Assembly: GCA_947372005.1 (NCBI GenBank)
Contig: CANBRV010000002.1
Coordinates: 1-21,922 of the forward strand
DNA from: Comamonadaceae bacterium
GTDB lineage: Bacteria; Pseudomonadota; Gammaproteobacteria; Burkholderiales; Burkholderiaceae_C
Direction: 5' to 3'
Length of the DNA: 21,922 nucleotides
The notes below the pieces were generated by a model. That model did not search any database and was not told where the DNA came from. It saw only the letters and a program-made list of their open reading frames with translations. The position numbers were made by a program, and so were the translations under genes. Position 1 is the stretch's first letter; every line of letters starts with the position of its first letter. Below, in pieces: positions 1-7,824 of this stretch.

Positions 1-575
1 TCTGTGAGCATCTTTTGTTGATCTTGGCTAAGCCCCGCATGTACCAGCTCGCGATAAGCCTTCTCTCTCGAAAATGGCGTATTGCCCAGCGTCCACATCA
101 GCTGATGTGGCGTAACTAAAGGCTGGCTCTGCTGTCCCGCATAGTGGCGGTATGTTGACCATGCATAGTCGGCTGGGTCACCCACTATGCCAGCACGCAC
201 CGGATTGAGGTCAATATAGGCCATGCAGGCGAGAAGATAGCGCTCTGATTGCACAACAGTTGATTTGTAGCGTCCTTCCCATACCGTACCCGTATGCTTG
301 TGAAAGTAGTTGTAGCTTTGGGTGTAACGTTGCCCAACCGACTGCATGAGTTTAGATAAACCTTGCTCGGTCTTGGGCGTGAGTAGCAGATGAGTGTGGT
401 TATCCATGAGTACAAAGGCATGAATAGCGACATCAAACTGCGCTGAGTACTCGCTAAGCCATGCTAGATAAGCCTTGCGGTCTTCATCTGTATGAAATAT
501 AGCTTGTCGATTATTCCCACGCTGAATAACGTGGTGCGGGTAATCCGCAATAGAAAGCCTTGGTTGTCGTGCCAT
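1..575 (-). mobile_element. RAYT-type Y1 transposase, 5' part (C-terminus outside window)
   Basis: The minus strand from ATG 573-575 reads open for about 191 codons to the window edge, so the C-terminus is missing. It belongs to the Y1/IS200-like HUH transposases of the REP-associated (RAYT) branch, which cut single-stranded DNA at hairpin ends. Visible motifs are an N-terminal HHVIQRGNNRQ segment, the HUH metal-binding pair H60-T61-H62 in DNHTHLLL, the GRYKS segment near residue 101, and YIDLNPVRAG around 120-129 followed by YAWSTYRHY. Y113 or Y120 is the probable catalytic tyrosine. No frameshift is visible. It follows directly on a 31-nt palindrome that could be its substrate. It sits immediately after aroB, where many betaproteobacteria carry dgt or glt genes, so it is probably an insertion. 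Family call is sure; activity is not known. Confidence 0.9.
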
Positions 576-579
576 AGTA

Positions 580-610
580 AAAATAATTAGGGTCTGTCCC
601 CAATTATTTT
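580..610. repeat. 31-nt near-perfect palindrome between RAYT gene and aroB
   Basis: On the minus strand the arms are AAAATAATT and AATTATTTT around GGGGACAGACCCT. This folds into a 13-bp stem (one G-T wobble) with a 5-nt loop. It lies 4 nt upstream of the RAYT start codon. Hairpins with a GGGGACAGACCC-like core are familiar beside transposases of this group, so it is probably the element's end or REP-like substrate. The aroB stop codon (604-606) and last lysine codon lie inside one arm. It may also slow or terminate aroB transcription, although no separate T-run follows it. Confidence 0.75.
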
Positions 611-1698
611 AAAGCAGCAATTACCAAATCATTTGGGGCGGCTTGTACCTTGGCATGACCGGGTTTGTCGATAACGACGAATTTGATCTGCCCGCCTTCT
701 GCTTTTTTGTCTACGCTCATGTGGTGGATGTACTCATCAGGAGTGATTGACTCTGGCCCGGCAACTGGTAATCCTGCGCGAATTAGAAGTTTCGTTACGC
801 GCTCTACAAAGGCAGCGTCCACAAGCCCTAGGCCTTGCGATAACCGCGCCGCCATCACCATGCCGCACGCCACTGCCTCGCCGTGCAGCCAAACACCAAA
901 GCCTAATCCTGCTTCAATGGCGTGACCAAAGGTATGTCCAAAGTTCAAGGTGGCGCGAATGCCGCTAGAGCCTTCACGCTCATCCAAGCTGACCACACGC
1001 GCTTTGATTTCGCAGCTTACCCTTACTGCATAAGCCATGGCAGCCACATCGCCCTGCAAAAGCTTATCCATGTTGGCTTCCAGCCATTCGAAGTAAGCCC
1101 AATCAGCCATGATGCCGTGCTTGATGACTTCTGCTAGGCCGGCGCTTAGTTCACGCGCAGGTAATGTTGACAAGGTTGAAATATCGGTGACGACTAAGGA
1201 GGGCTGATAAAACGCCCCAATCATGTTTTTCCCGATTGGGTGATTGATGGCGGTCTTGCCGCCCACGGATGAATCTACCTGCGAGAGTAATGTTGTTGGC
1301 ACTTGCACAAACGGCACGCCGCGCATGTAGGTTGCAGCGGCAAAGCCAGTCATGTCGCCCACGACACCGCCGCCTAGTGCAAATAAAACCGTCTTTCGGT
1401 CGCAGCCGTTTTCTAGCAGGGCATCAAAAATTAAGTTTAAATTTTTCCAATCTTTATAAGCCTCCCCATCAGGAAGAATGACCTGTAGCACACGTGGATA
1501 GTGGGTTTTGAGTGCATTTTCTAGATGTTTTGCATAGAGCGGTGCAATAGTCGCGTTGGTAACGATCATGGCTGTCTCGGCTTTTGGCAACCCTGCGTAT
1601 GTGGCAGAGTCGGATAGCAGATCCATACCAATGACGATGTCATAGCTACGCTCAGCCAAAGCGATGCAGACTCTAGATAGGGCGGGTTTAGATAACAC
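604..1698 (-). CDS. aroB: 3-dehydroquinate synthase
   Basis: This cytoplasmic NAD- and metal-dependent enzyme converts DAHP to 3-dehydroquinate, the second step of the shikimate pathway. The 364 residues match the usual family length. Visible motifs are the nucleotide-binding GGGVVGDMTGF (109-119), VPTTLLSQVDSSVGGKTAIN (133-152), and the metal ligands E190 (GLAEVIKHG), H255 (LNFGHTFGH) and H272 (LHGEAV). The start is GTG (1696-1698), supported by a strong GGAGG six bases upstream inside aroK. The gene overlaps the aroK end by 11 nt, so the two are co-transcribed and probably translationally coupled. The final lysine and stop codon come from the palindrome at 580-610, so the C-terminal residue appears to have been set by insertion of the mobile element. 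Confidence 0.97.
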   Translation of the reverse strand: MLSKPALSRVCIALAERSYDIVIGMDLLSDSATYAGLPKAETAMIVTNATIAPLYAKHLENALKTHYPRVLQVILPDGEAYKDWKNLNLIFDALLENGCDRKTVLFALGGGVVGDMTGFAAATYMRGVPFVQVPTTLLSQVDSSVGGKTAINHPIGKNMIGAFYQPSLVVTDISTLSTLPARELSAGLAEVIKHGIMADWAYFEWLEANMDKLLQGDVAAMAYAVRVSCEIKARVVSLDEREGSSGIRATLNFGHTFGHAIEAGLGFGVWLHGEAVACGMVMAARLSQGLGLVDAAFVERVTKLLIRAGLPVAGPESITPDEYIHHMSVDKKAEGGQIKFVVIDKPGHAKVQAAPNDLVIAALK

Positions 1699-2212
1699 CG
1701 GTTGCCTCCAATTGGCGCTGGATATTGTTGACGAGATGGCTCATGGACGGCCGAGACGTTTCAAACGTTTGGTGCGCTGTCTCAAGGTAGTGCGGATGCC
1801 GAGCGGCATATAGATCACGAAGCTTAGCAAGAGGATCCGTCACTTGCAGCAAGGGGCGCGTGCCATCATGCCTAATGCGTCGGTATAGCTCTTCTGGCGT
1901 GGCTTTGAGGTAAATCACATGAGAGCGCGTATTTAAATGCTCACGATTTGCAACTCGCCCACAAGCGCCGCCGCCAGTAGACAAAATGGCATTGTTTTTC
2001 AGTGTGAGCTCTTCAATAACTGCTTGTTCTAAATCTCTAAAACGCGGCTCACCTTCTTGTTCAAAATACGTGCGCAATGAATAACCAAGGCGCTCTTCAA
2101 TCACATGGTCAGTATCAAAAAAATCAAGCTGCAGACGGCGTGCTAAAGCCCGACCGACGGTCGTTTTCCCACTACCCATAAGACCGATGAATGAAATCAG
2201 CACAAGGAACAC
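1688..2212 (-). CDS. aroK: Shikimate kinase
   Basis: It phosphorylates shikimate to shikimate 3-phosphate in the cytoplasm with ATP. The 174 residues are typical. Visible motifs are the Walker A loop GLMGSGKTTVGR (10-21), the shikimate and magnesium-binding aspartates in FDTD (33 and 35), EPRFRDLE with the substrate arginine (about 57-59), the GGG loop (80-82), the lid arginine in TRPLL (119) and ARHPHY (137-142). The start used is GTG at 2210-2212. An internal GTG three codons later is also possible, and neither has a clear ribosome binding site. It lies 43 nt after the last prepilin gene on the same strand with no terminator between, so it may be read from the pilus operon, as aroKB commonly follows pilQ in betaproteobacteria. 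Confidence 0.96.
   Translation of the reverse strand: MFLVLISFIGLMGSGKTTVGRALARRLQLDFFDTDHVIEERLGYSLRTYFEQEGEPRFRDLEQAVIEELTLKNNAILSTGGGACGRVANREHLNTRSHVIYLKATPEELYRRIRHDGTRPLLQVTDPLAKLRDLYAARHPHYLETAHQTFETSRPSMSHLVNNIQRQLEATGVI
1705..1709 (-). promoter_or_regulatory. Strong ribosome binding site of aroB
   Basis: GGAGG on the minus strand lies 6 nt before the GTG start of aroB and inside the aroK reading frame. It decides the GTG start and shows that aroB can be initiated well on its own, not only by reinitiation. Confidence 0.75.
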
Positions 2213-2255
2213 TCTAAAGAAGACTACGCAACATTGCGCTGCTAATTATCCCTGC

Positions 2256-3017
2256 TTAAAAAAGCCACGCTCCTGCGCAGTTAGCGTTTCCAGTTGTTAC
2301 CCATGCGTAGACAGCTGATGTGCCTGATCCTGTAACGGTTGTGCAATTGGCGGTCGTGTCAGCAGAGTCTGTGCTGCTTTGCCTAAAAAGCCCTGAGTGA
2401 GGAGAGCCATCATCGGCTTTTTGATCGACTTGCTGCAAGATGGCTGCCGTGACTTTAGAGCCCGTACTCAAGATGTTTTTAGCAGGCATCAAGGTTGGAT
2501 TGGGGTCTAGCCAATAGCCGCCAGTGCTGGCATTAGACGCGGCGACCAAACCAAATTGCAGCGACTGGCTATACGAGTTGATAAAGGTGTTTCCAGTGGT
2601 TGCTGCAACATTTGGACTGGCGCCATTGACGCCTACCGTCATGCAGTTTGCACAAGACAATAAACTGGTCGCGGCTAGATTTTGAAAAACAATCACAGAC
2701 TCGGCCGATGAACATGCCAAACTGTTTGAGGCATCAAAATTAACAACGCCATCACCTCCGCATGCAGAGGCTTTGACAATGTTATTGGCTACAAAGCTGG
2801 CTTGTGCAGCGGTTAAGTCGCCGGCCATTAATTTATAGCGATTTGAAAATGCGATGAATGCAGTTTGAAAGCTGCTTTTCTGATCAATGAGGTTGCGCGC
2901 TTTTGCCGAGTTAATAAGCTCTTGCCCACGCAAAACGCCTGTAATAACTAAGGTAAAGACAACCAACACGATGGCAATCTCAACTAAATTAAAACCACGG
3001 GAGATATTTTTTTTCAT
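2256..3017 (-). CDS. Prepilin of the large CxxC/DDG family (last gene of pilus cluster)
   Basis: A 253-residue type IV pilin-like protein. A short 8-residue leader ends in RG and precedes the cleavage/methylation segment FNLVE with Glu at +5, then a hydrophobic helix to about residue 30. N at +2 is unusual; T is the norm. The globular part shares the marks of the three prepilins at the other end of the cluster: RYKLMAGDLTAAQA, a vicinal SCANC, DQKADDGSPHSGLFR, and a final disulfide-type loop with two cysteines ending CAGAWLF. An extra cysteine pair lies in SACGGDG and LACSSAE. An AAAGG ribosome binding site overlaps the stop of the gene before it, 11 nt away. It is likely a minor pilin of this machine rather than the shaft subunit, but that is inference from position. 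Confidence 0.9.
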   Translation of the reverse strand: MKKNISRGFNLVEIAIVLVVFTLVITGVLRGQELINSAKARNLIDQKSSFQTAFIAFSNRYKLMAGDLTAAQASFVANNIVKASACGGDGVVNFDASNSLACSSAESVIVFQNLAATSLLSCANCMTVGVNGASPNVAATTGNTFINSYSQSLQFGLVAASNASTGGYWLDPNPTLMPAKNILSTGSKVTAAILQQVDQKADDGSPHSGLFRQSSTDSADTTANCTTVTGSGTSAVYAWVTTGNANCAGAWLF

Positions 3018-3028
3018 TGTCGGTGCCT

Positions 3029-3913
3029 TTAAGGGTATAGGCCAGCATTCATCAGCTTAGCGGTTAGTTTGGCTCTTGGCATATAGCTGAGCAGATCATC
3101 GTATTGGCCAGATACGCTGGCCGCATCAGTTCTGTCGCGAGCCATAAATTGTTTTCGTGACGTCACAGCGGCAGCGCCTGAGCCTGTCTTTTTCTCAGGC
3201 GCATTGACAGCTTCATCGGGAGCAAAGGTCAATTGAGCAGAGGTAAAAGGAGTTTTAACGGATAAGCTGTTGATGTTGGTGGCGCCCCATCCGTTGGCCC
3301 CTGCAGAGTAGACAACAAAAGCAACATCTTTACTCATCAGATAGGCATTAGAGGCAATGCAGCCTGGCGCTGGAGTATTCGCCGCTGTGCCGCAGTAGAT
3401 CTCTAGCGTGTTACTGGCAGTACCAATATTGCCTCTCAATGAAGGCAATGAAGCGGCGTAATTACTTGCGGGCATTGCAAAATAGGACACGACGGCATAA
3501 CGCAGGCGATTGTTCCATGCGTCTGCGCTATAGGGCGCTGATAGGCCTAGCGTCTTCCATGGCAAATCACCCCAACTCGCGCCTGTGGCATCCGAGGATT
3601 GGGTGTAGTCGAAAGCGCCAGTGTTGGCACCATCGACGCATGTGCCTGCGGCGCTGGCGGCATCTTCAAAGCCATCGCGATTGTCGGATACGGTTGTCGA
3701 TATATCGGGACATGGCAAGCGTTGGTTCAACAAAGCAAAGCCAACCAATGCTTCCATCGCTTTATCGATGCTTGTTTGCGTATCCGTATATTGCTGTTCT
3801 GCAATTCGCTTGCTTAACGGAACGGATAAACCTCCAAGCAATAAAGTAACGATCGCTAGCGCAATAGCTAGCTCGATCAGTGTAAAACCTTGTTTTATTA
3901 TTTTCACGGCCAA
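3029..3913 (-). CDS. Minor prepilin with LPCPD module
   Basis: A 294-residue prepilin: leader MAVKIIKQG, then FTLIE with Glu +5 and a hydrophobic helix to about residue 30. The ectodomain carries RLPCPD (65-70), DNRDGFED (77-84), GASWGDLPWKTLGL (111-124) and DAWNNRLRYAV (131-141), the order also found in the neighbouring gene, of which it is a clear paralogue. It probably belongs to the initiating/tip pseudopilin complex, being next to a GspK-like protein. It overlaps the end of the previous gene by 10 nt. A GTG at 3905-3907 would give a GTGA coupling like others in the cluster and is an equally good start, giving VKIIKQG as leader. The exact function is not recognised. Confidence 0.9.
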   Translation of the reverse strand: MAVKIIKQGFTLIELAIALAIVTLLLGGLSVPLSKRIAEQQYTDTQTSIDKAMEALVGFALLNQRLPCPDISTTVSDNRDGFEDAASAAGTCVDGANTGAFDYTQSSDATGASWGDLPWKTLGLSAPYSADAWNNRLRYAVVSYFAMPASNYAASLPSLRGNIGTASNTLEIYCGTAANTPAPGCIASNAYLMSKDVAFVVYSAGANGWGATNINSLSVKTPFTSAQLTFAPDEAVNAPEKKTGSGAAAVTSRKQFMARDRTDAASVSGQYDDLLSYMPRAKLTAKLMNAGLYP

Positions 3914-4896
3914 ACCCCAGCGGCGGATAACTTTGCGGCTAACGTTGCCGCAGACATAAAACTGACGACATCATCAAAAGCACCTGAGGCGCTGCTATCG
4001 TCTGTGCGCGATCTCGCGACATATTGCCTGCGAGCAGCGCTAGCTAGTGCCTGCGTTGCTCCGCTATCGAGCTCAGGTGCGTTGGCTGCCTCGTCGGGCA
4101 CCTTCGCAATACGCGCTGCTGTAAAAGCGTTTGAGGATAGGGAGCTCAAATTAACCATGCTGGTTGCGCCAAAACCATTCGCACCCATTGAGTACACCAC
4201 GACGACAGCGTTTTGCGTGACTTGATAAGGCGCAGCCGCTGGCGTGGAGAGGCAACCAAGCGCGGCTGTTGAGGCAGTTGTAGTTGTTGGATTGCCGCAG
4301 CGGATATCGATTTGTCCACCGCTAGCAATAGTAGTGTTGGCAATTGCTGTGTTGCAACCCATATTCTGAAAACCAATACCAATGGTTGGTGCAGTTGGCA
4401 AATTGGAGCATGTCACTGATGGTGCAACTTGCGTTACCAGCGGAGTAAACACAACGTAACGTAGACGGTTATTCCAAGCGTCCACGTTATTGGGCGCGGC
4501 AAGACCTAAGGTTTGCCATGGTAAATCGCCCCAGCTCACACCGTCTGGATCAGAGTGGTAGTTGACCGCAGTTGCTGGCGTGCCCGCAACACCGATTGAG
4601 CATCCGGTGATAGCGCCTACAACACCCGCAATATCTTCGAATCCGTCGCGATTGTCAGGCGCTGGAGTTGCGGCGGTATTAACATCTGGGCAGGGAAGAC
4701 GGCGATTCAAAATAGCGTAGCCAACAATCGCATCCATAGCTTTATCGATATTGGCTTGTGTATCGACATACTGTTGCTCAGCGATACGCTTGCTCATGGG
4801 TACGGCTAAGCCGCCAATGACCAAGGCAACAATGGTTAACGCTACTGCCAGCTCAATCAGCGTAAAACCTTTAGAGAGTATTTTGTGCGGTTTCAT
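3904..4896 (-). CDS. Minor prepilin with LPCPD module (paralogue of the next gene)
   Basis: A 330-residue prepilin: leader MKPHKILSKG, then FTLIE with Glu +5. The N-terminal helix and following segment (IAEQQYVDTQANIDKAMDAI) are almost the same as in the gene at 3029-3913, so the two come from a tandem duplication. Shared ectodomain marks are RRLPCPD (65-71), DNRDGFED (81-88), SWGDLPWQTLGL (121-132) and DAWNNRLRYVV (139-149). An extra cysteine-containing stretch in the middle makes it about 36 residues longer than its paralogue. It starts 11 nt after the giant pilin gene, without a clear Shine-Dalgarno. It is probably a minor pseudopilin in the same tip assembly. Whether it also faces a secreted substrate cannot be told. 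Confidence 0.9.
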   Translation of the reverse strand: MKPHKILSKGFTLIELAVALTIVALVIGGLAVPMSKRIAEQQYVDTQANIDKAMDAIVGYAILNRRLPCPDVNTAATPAPDNRDGFEDIAGVVGAITGCSIGVAGTPATAVNYHSDPDGVSWGDLPWQTLGLAAPNNVDAWNNRLRYVVFTPLVTQVAPSVTCSNLPTAPTIGIGFQNMGCNTAIANTTIASGGQIDIRCGNPTTTTASTAALGCLSTPAAAPYQVTQNAVVVVYSMGANGFGATSMVNLSSLSSNAFTAARIAKVPDEAANAPELDSGATQALASAARRQYVARSRTDDSSASGAFDDVVSFMSAATLAAKLSAAGVWP

Positions 4897-4907
4897 ATCA
4901 GTACTTT

Positions 4908-6512
4908 TTAATTGGTGGTGAACTGAACCATGTAGTCATTTGTGCCAGAGGTTTGAGGTATGCGATAGGGCGCAGTACCGTACATCAACGTCGGGGAAGA
5001 CTTTGGCGCTGTAAAGGCTGTGCCCACTGTCGCGATGTTGGTGGGGTCTTCAAGACACAAAGATACATTGCTTGTAGCTGCTTTGTTAGTTGCGTCATAG
5101 GCCACGCATGGTGTCGCACTGGCGAGCTGACTGGCACGCGCACGACCGCGCATCAAAATAATGGCGGCAGGGCCATTTGTCCCAAAACCCAAATTGATGC
5201 GGTCTGTACCTGTACACGGGTGCGTGGTTGAGCCACCGCTGCCAACGACAGGATAGTCTTGCCCTGAAAATGTTTTTGCAGAGGCGGTTGAGGGTGTGCA
5301 ATCCTTCGTTACCGCATAGTGGGCTTGTCCAGCCCAATAGTCCACATCGTTAAAAAAATTACTACTGCCAAATCCTAAGCTAAAGGATATGGAGTTAGCG
5401 TTCGTTGCGCCTGAAGGCACCACATCACAGGTGTAGGGAACAAATCCTTGCAGCAATCCTTTTTTGCAGGGGCCGCCAGGTGTTGAGGCAGCCCAAGGAT
5501 AAAAACCAGTTTTGCCAACATAAATATTTATTTGATTTGCGTATAGCTGGGCAATTCTTTTGGTTGTTGCCTTGGCTAGATCTTCAGCCGTAATCCAAAC
5601 GATTTGATCGTTTAACTGCTCTTGATCAACATCAGCGGTGACAAATGTCTGCAGTGCACCAGAGGGCGTTGCTGCTGGGTTGGGTAAATTGGCTGTCGGC
5701 ACATTGCTCGTAGGTAAGAGCGATTGATTGTTTATGGTGCTGGAGTAGAACTTAAGAAAATCTGCGGCAGAAGCTTCTGCATTTGGCACACCGTTGACTG
5801 TTTTTGTGAGTCCGCAGGTGTATGTTGTGCCGCCAATGGAAGTTTGCGTCTGCAGTCCACCTGCTGCACCCGATGCAATGATGACTGCGACCACGCGATC
5901 AAGTGAGCTTCCAGCTGCCGTGATGTTTCCAGCTAAGACTGGCGCGGGCCATGTGGTGTTTAGTAAGGCTTGATTGGTTGGCTTGACGGGCTGGACAACT
6001 GAGAAGCTGCCATAGGAGTCGGAATTAACCGGTTTCGATCCTGGACTCACTTTAAAGAGTCCATCTACTGCATACCACAGGCATTGGTGAGATGCATCGC
6101 GTATGACGGGAGAGTTAATCGTCGCCCATGGGAACAAGCCTAGGCTGTGATAGCCAGCAGTTTTATAGGCGGTTCCAATGCCGCATGGGCTATCACTTTG
6201 ACCTTTACCTAATTGATCCGGACAAGGCAATCTGCCTAAATAGCTGGTACCTGAGCTTGCAAACGGATCGCCGATGTTGCCCGAGACAACATTCCCAACC
6301 GCAAGGTAGTCTAATAAAGCTGCTTTGGCCTGCAGTAGCGCCTCTCGATTGACCTTTTTTTGGTACGTTTTAGAGTCTTCGCCCCAGATGTTCTTGCTGA
6401 ATACCGCTACCGCCATGACAGCAATCGTGACGAGTAGCAAAATGCCAATGAGACCGTGCTGTGCGCGCCGCATTGGTTTAATGAGATGATGTTTTTTTCG
6501 CAAAAGACTCAT
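4908..6512 (-). CDS. Giant GspK/PilX-like minor pilin
   Basis: A 534-residue protein with a basic 20-residue leader ending RAQHG, followed by the hydrophobic segment LIGILLLVTIAVMAVAVF. It looks like a prepilin cleavage site but lacks Glu +5, as is known for GspK, the tip pseudopilin of type II secretion. The ectodomain has the same module as the two following pilins: RLPCPD (94-99), SLGLFPWA (123-130), CLWYAVDG (144-151). A second region around FYPWAAST and DYWAGQAHYAV repeats part of this theme, and several cysteines are spread through it. The start ATG overlaps the stop of the MshK-like gene (ATGA). By size, missing Glu and position next to two small pseudopilins it is the best candidate for the filament tip. 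PilX/PilY-like roles are alternatives. Confidence 0.85.
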   Translation of the reverse strand: MSLLRKKHHLIKPMRRAQHGLIGILLLVTIAVMAVAVFSKNIWGEDSKTYQKKVNREALLQAKAALLDYLAVGNVVSGNIGDPFASSGTSYLGRLPCPDQLGKGQSDSPCGIGTAYKTAGYHSLGLFPWATINSPVIRDASHQCLWYAVDGLFKVSPGSKPVNSDSYGSFSVVQPVKPTNQALLNTTWPAPVLAGNITAAGSSLDRVVAVIIASGAAGGLQTQTSIGGTTYTCGLTKTVNGVPNAEASAADFLKFYSSTINNQSLLPTSNVPTANLPNPAATPSGALQTFVTADVDQEQLNDQIVWITAEDLAKATTKRIAQLYANQINIYVGKTGFYPWAASTPGGPCKKGLLQGFVPYTCDVVPSGATNANSISFSLGFGSSNFFNDVDYWAGQAHYAVTKDCTPSTASAKTFSGQDYPVVGSGGSTTHPCTGTDRINLGFGTNGPAAIILMRGRARASQLASATPCVAYDATNKAATSNVSLCLEDPTNIATVGTAFTAPKSSPTLMYGTAPYRIPQTSGTNDYMVQFTTN

Positions 6513-7078
6513 GGCTGTACAGCTGGTTTTTTGGATTGAATGGCCGCAAGCTCAATAGCTTGCACTTCTGCAGCGGTTTGCGGCCTCGTAATGTCGTCGC
6601 CAATCTTGGCAAATTCAGTCTTGCCCTTGCTCACAACAGAGTTCAAACCTGTCACCTCGCCCTTGGCGTTGCGTGCAACTCTTAACCCATACGGCAACTC
6701 GTCTTCGGAATAGACCCTGCCATTAATCCATACGCTGATACGTTGCCCCACAGGCCTATCGGGGCGCTGCGTAATGCCATCAATGTGGAGTAATTTTGGA
6801 GCTTCTTCTATTGCTACAGATTCTTCTTTTGCAGCCTTGGCTTGTTCGACGACATTAAAGCGTAAGTCGTCAATCTTGGTGCGTTCGCGCTCTGATGTCA
6901 GTAGCCTGCCAAGCCCCGTGCCATATCTGTTTTGCCCTACATTTTTAGCTTGTGGTTGGGGTGCTGCTGTTGCAGGCGTTTGCGCAAAAGTAAGGCTGGG
7001 TGATGCAAAGAGATGTCCCGTGCACAGGACAAGCACAGTAGTCAGTAGCGATGGAGTGGTACGCGTTGAGGGCATCAT
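6509..7078 (-). CDS. MshK/PilP-like periplasmic protein
   Basis: A 189-residue protein beginning MMPSTRTTPS with a signal peptide or N-terminal anchor up to about residue 33 (ending TFAQ). A polar stretch with RYGTGLGRLLTSERERTKID follows, then a small folded domain with LLHIDGITQRPDRP and ISVWINGRVYSEDELP. The pattern of a short periplasmic beta domain with WINGR resembles MshK, and by position the protein stands where PilP or GspC stands, linking the inner-membrane ring to the secretin. The start at 7078 was chosen because ATG overlaps the stop of the previous gene (ATGATG). An upstream ATG at 7117 would delay the signal peptide. The MshK assignment rests mostly on context. Confidence 0.8.
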   Translation of the reverse strand: MMPSTRTTPSLLTTVLVLCTGHLFASPSLTFAQTPATAAPQPQAKNVGQNRYGTGLGRLLTSERERTKIDDLRFNVVEQAKAAKEESVAIEEAPKLLHIDGITQRPDRPVGQRISVWINGRVYSEDELPYGLRVARNAKGEVTGLNSVVSKGKTEFAKIGDDITRPQTAAEVQAIELAAIQSKKPAVQP

Positions 7079-7824
7079 GGTGCGTAGGTGCTCATGCTGA
7101 TCCAGTTGAGTGAGCATTCAACGGAGAGTGGGTTTCCAAAGTCGGTTGGTGCATCATTTGTTCTTCCAGTATCTGGACGTCTTAAGATGCATTTTTTGAC
7201 ACTAAAGAGTCCCAAATTTGCAGCCTTTAATTCATCAAATATTGCAAGTGCATCGCCTTCATGCAAAAGTTGCAGCGTAAGCTTCATGTCGGTGCTAAAG
7301 ACGCCAAATTGTTTAACAGGGTCACCGTTAGGGAGTTTGGCCCCTATCGGAATAGGCTGTACAACGCCGTTTGTTCCTTCTTTTGGAACGAGTCGTTGTG
7401 GAGAAATATCGTATTTGATGGCAATGCCAGGCCAACGTTTTTCAATAATACGTAATTGCTCTACCCATTCCAACCGCTTTTCTTCACCAAAAATACCGCG
7501 CTCTTCTAGCTCTCTAAGCACGGGCAAATATTTAACAATTGTGTCTCGCTCTTGTCCGCTTTCTCGCAATTTGGTTTGCGCCTGCGATTTGCTGCCTGTA
7601 TTGGCATCTAGTTTTTGCGTGAAGGTTTTATCTTGCTCTTGTAAAAACAGAATAAGTGCCATCATGCTGAGCAGAATGCTTACGCCAATAGCAACGCTTC
7701 GGCGAAGGTTGCGAGGCCAAGTTTTCCAACTCCATGTCAGCTCTTTGGTGGATGCGGATGAGCCCGAGGCGTCCTCGTCCTCGTCTTCATATTGGCCATC
7801 AGCTTGTGCGTTTAACGTTGCCAT
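7075..7824 (-). CDS. PilO/MshJ/GspM-like inner-membrane assembly protein
   Basis: A 249-residue bitopic protein. An acidic cytoplasmic tail (EDEDEDAS, 13-20) precedes one membrane helix (about 43-61) and a coiled coil (about 64-98) with LPVLRELEERGIFGEEKRLEW. A C-terminal periplasmic domain, which should be the ferredoxin-like fold of the PilO/GspM family, ends with conserved-looking VKKCILRR and CSLNWISMSTYAP. Its two cysteines may form a disulfide. It follows the GspL-like gene with a 13-nt overlap and precedes the MshK-like gene with ATGA coupling, the usual PilN-PilO-PilP order. It should pair with the periplasmic half of the GspL-like protein. Confidence 0.85.
   Translation of the reverse strand: MATLNAQADGQYEDEDEDASGSSASTKELTWSWKTWPRNLRRSVAIGVSILLSMMALILFLQEQDKTFTQKLDANTGSKSQAQTKLRESGQERDTIVKYLPVLRELEERGIFGEEKRLEWVEQLRIIEKRWPGIAIKYDISPQRLVPKEGTNGVVQPIPIGAKLPNGDPVKQFGVFSTDMKLTLQLLHEGDALAIFDELKAANLGLFSVKKCILRRPDTGRTNDAPTDFGNPLSVECSLNWISMSTYAP

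Noticed and set aside
185..436. An 83-codon minus-strand frame inside the transposase.
   Set aside because: It is out of frame with the RAYT gene, whose frame shows the HTH and NPVRAG motifs.
2213..2255. Inverted repeat CGCAA-CA-TTGCG between the last prepilin and aroK, considered as a terminator.
   Set aside because: A 5-bp stem with a 2-nt loop cannot form a stable hairpin and has no U-run.
3439..3959. Plus-strand frames of 70-136 codons opposite the LPCPD prepilins.
   Set aside because: Antisense to clear pilin genes; composition rich in Arg/Cys/Ser as expected from a shadow frame.
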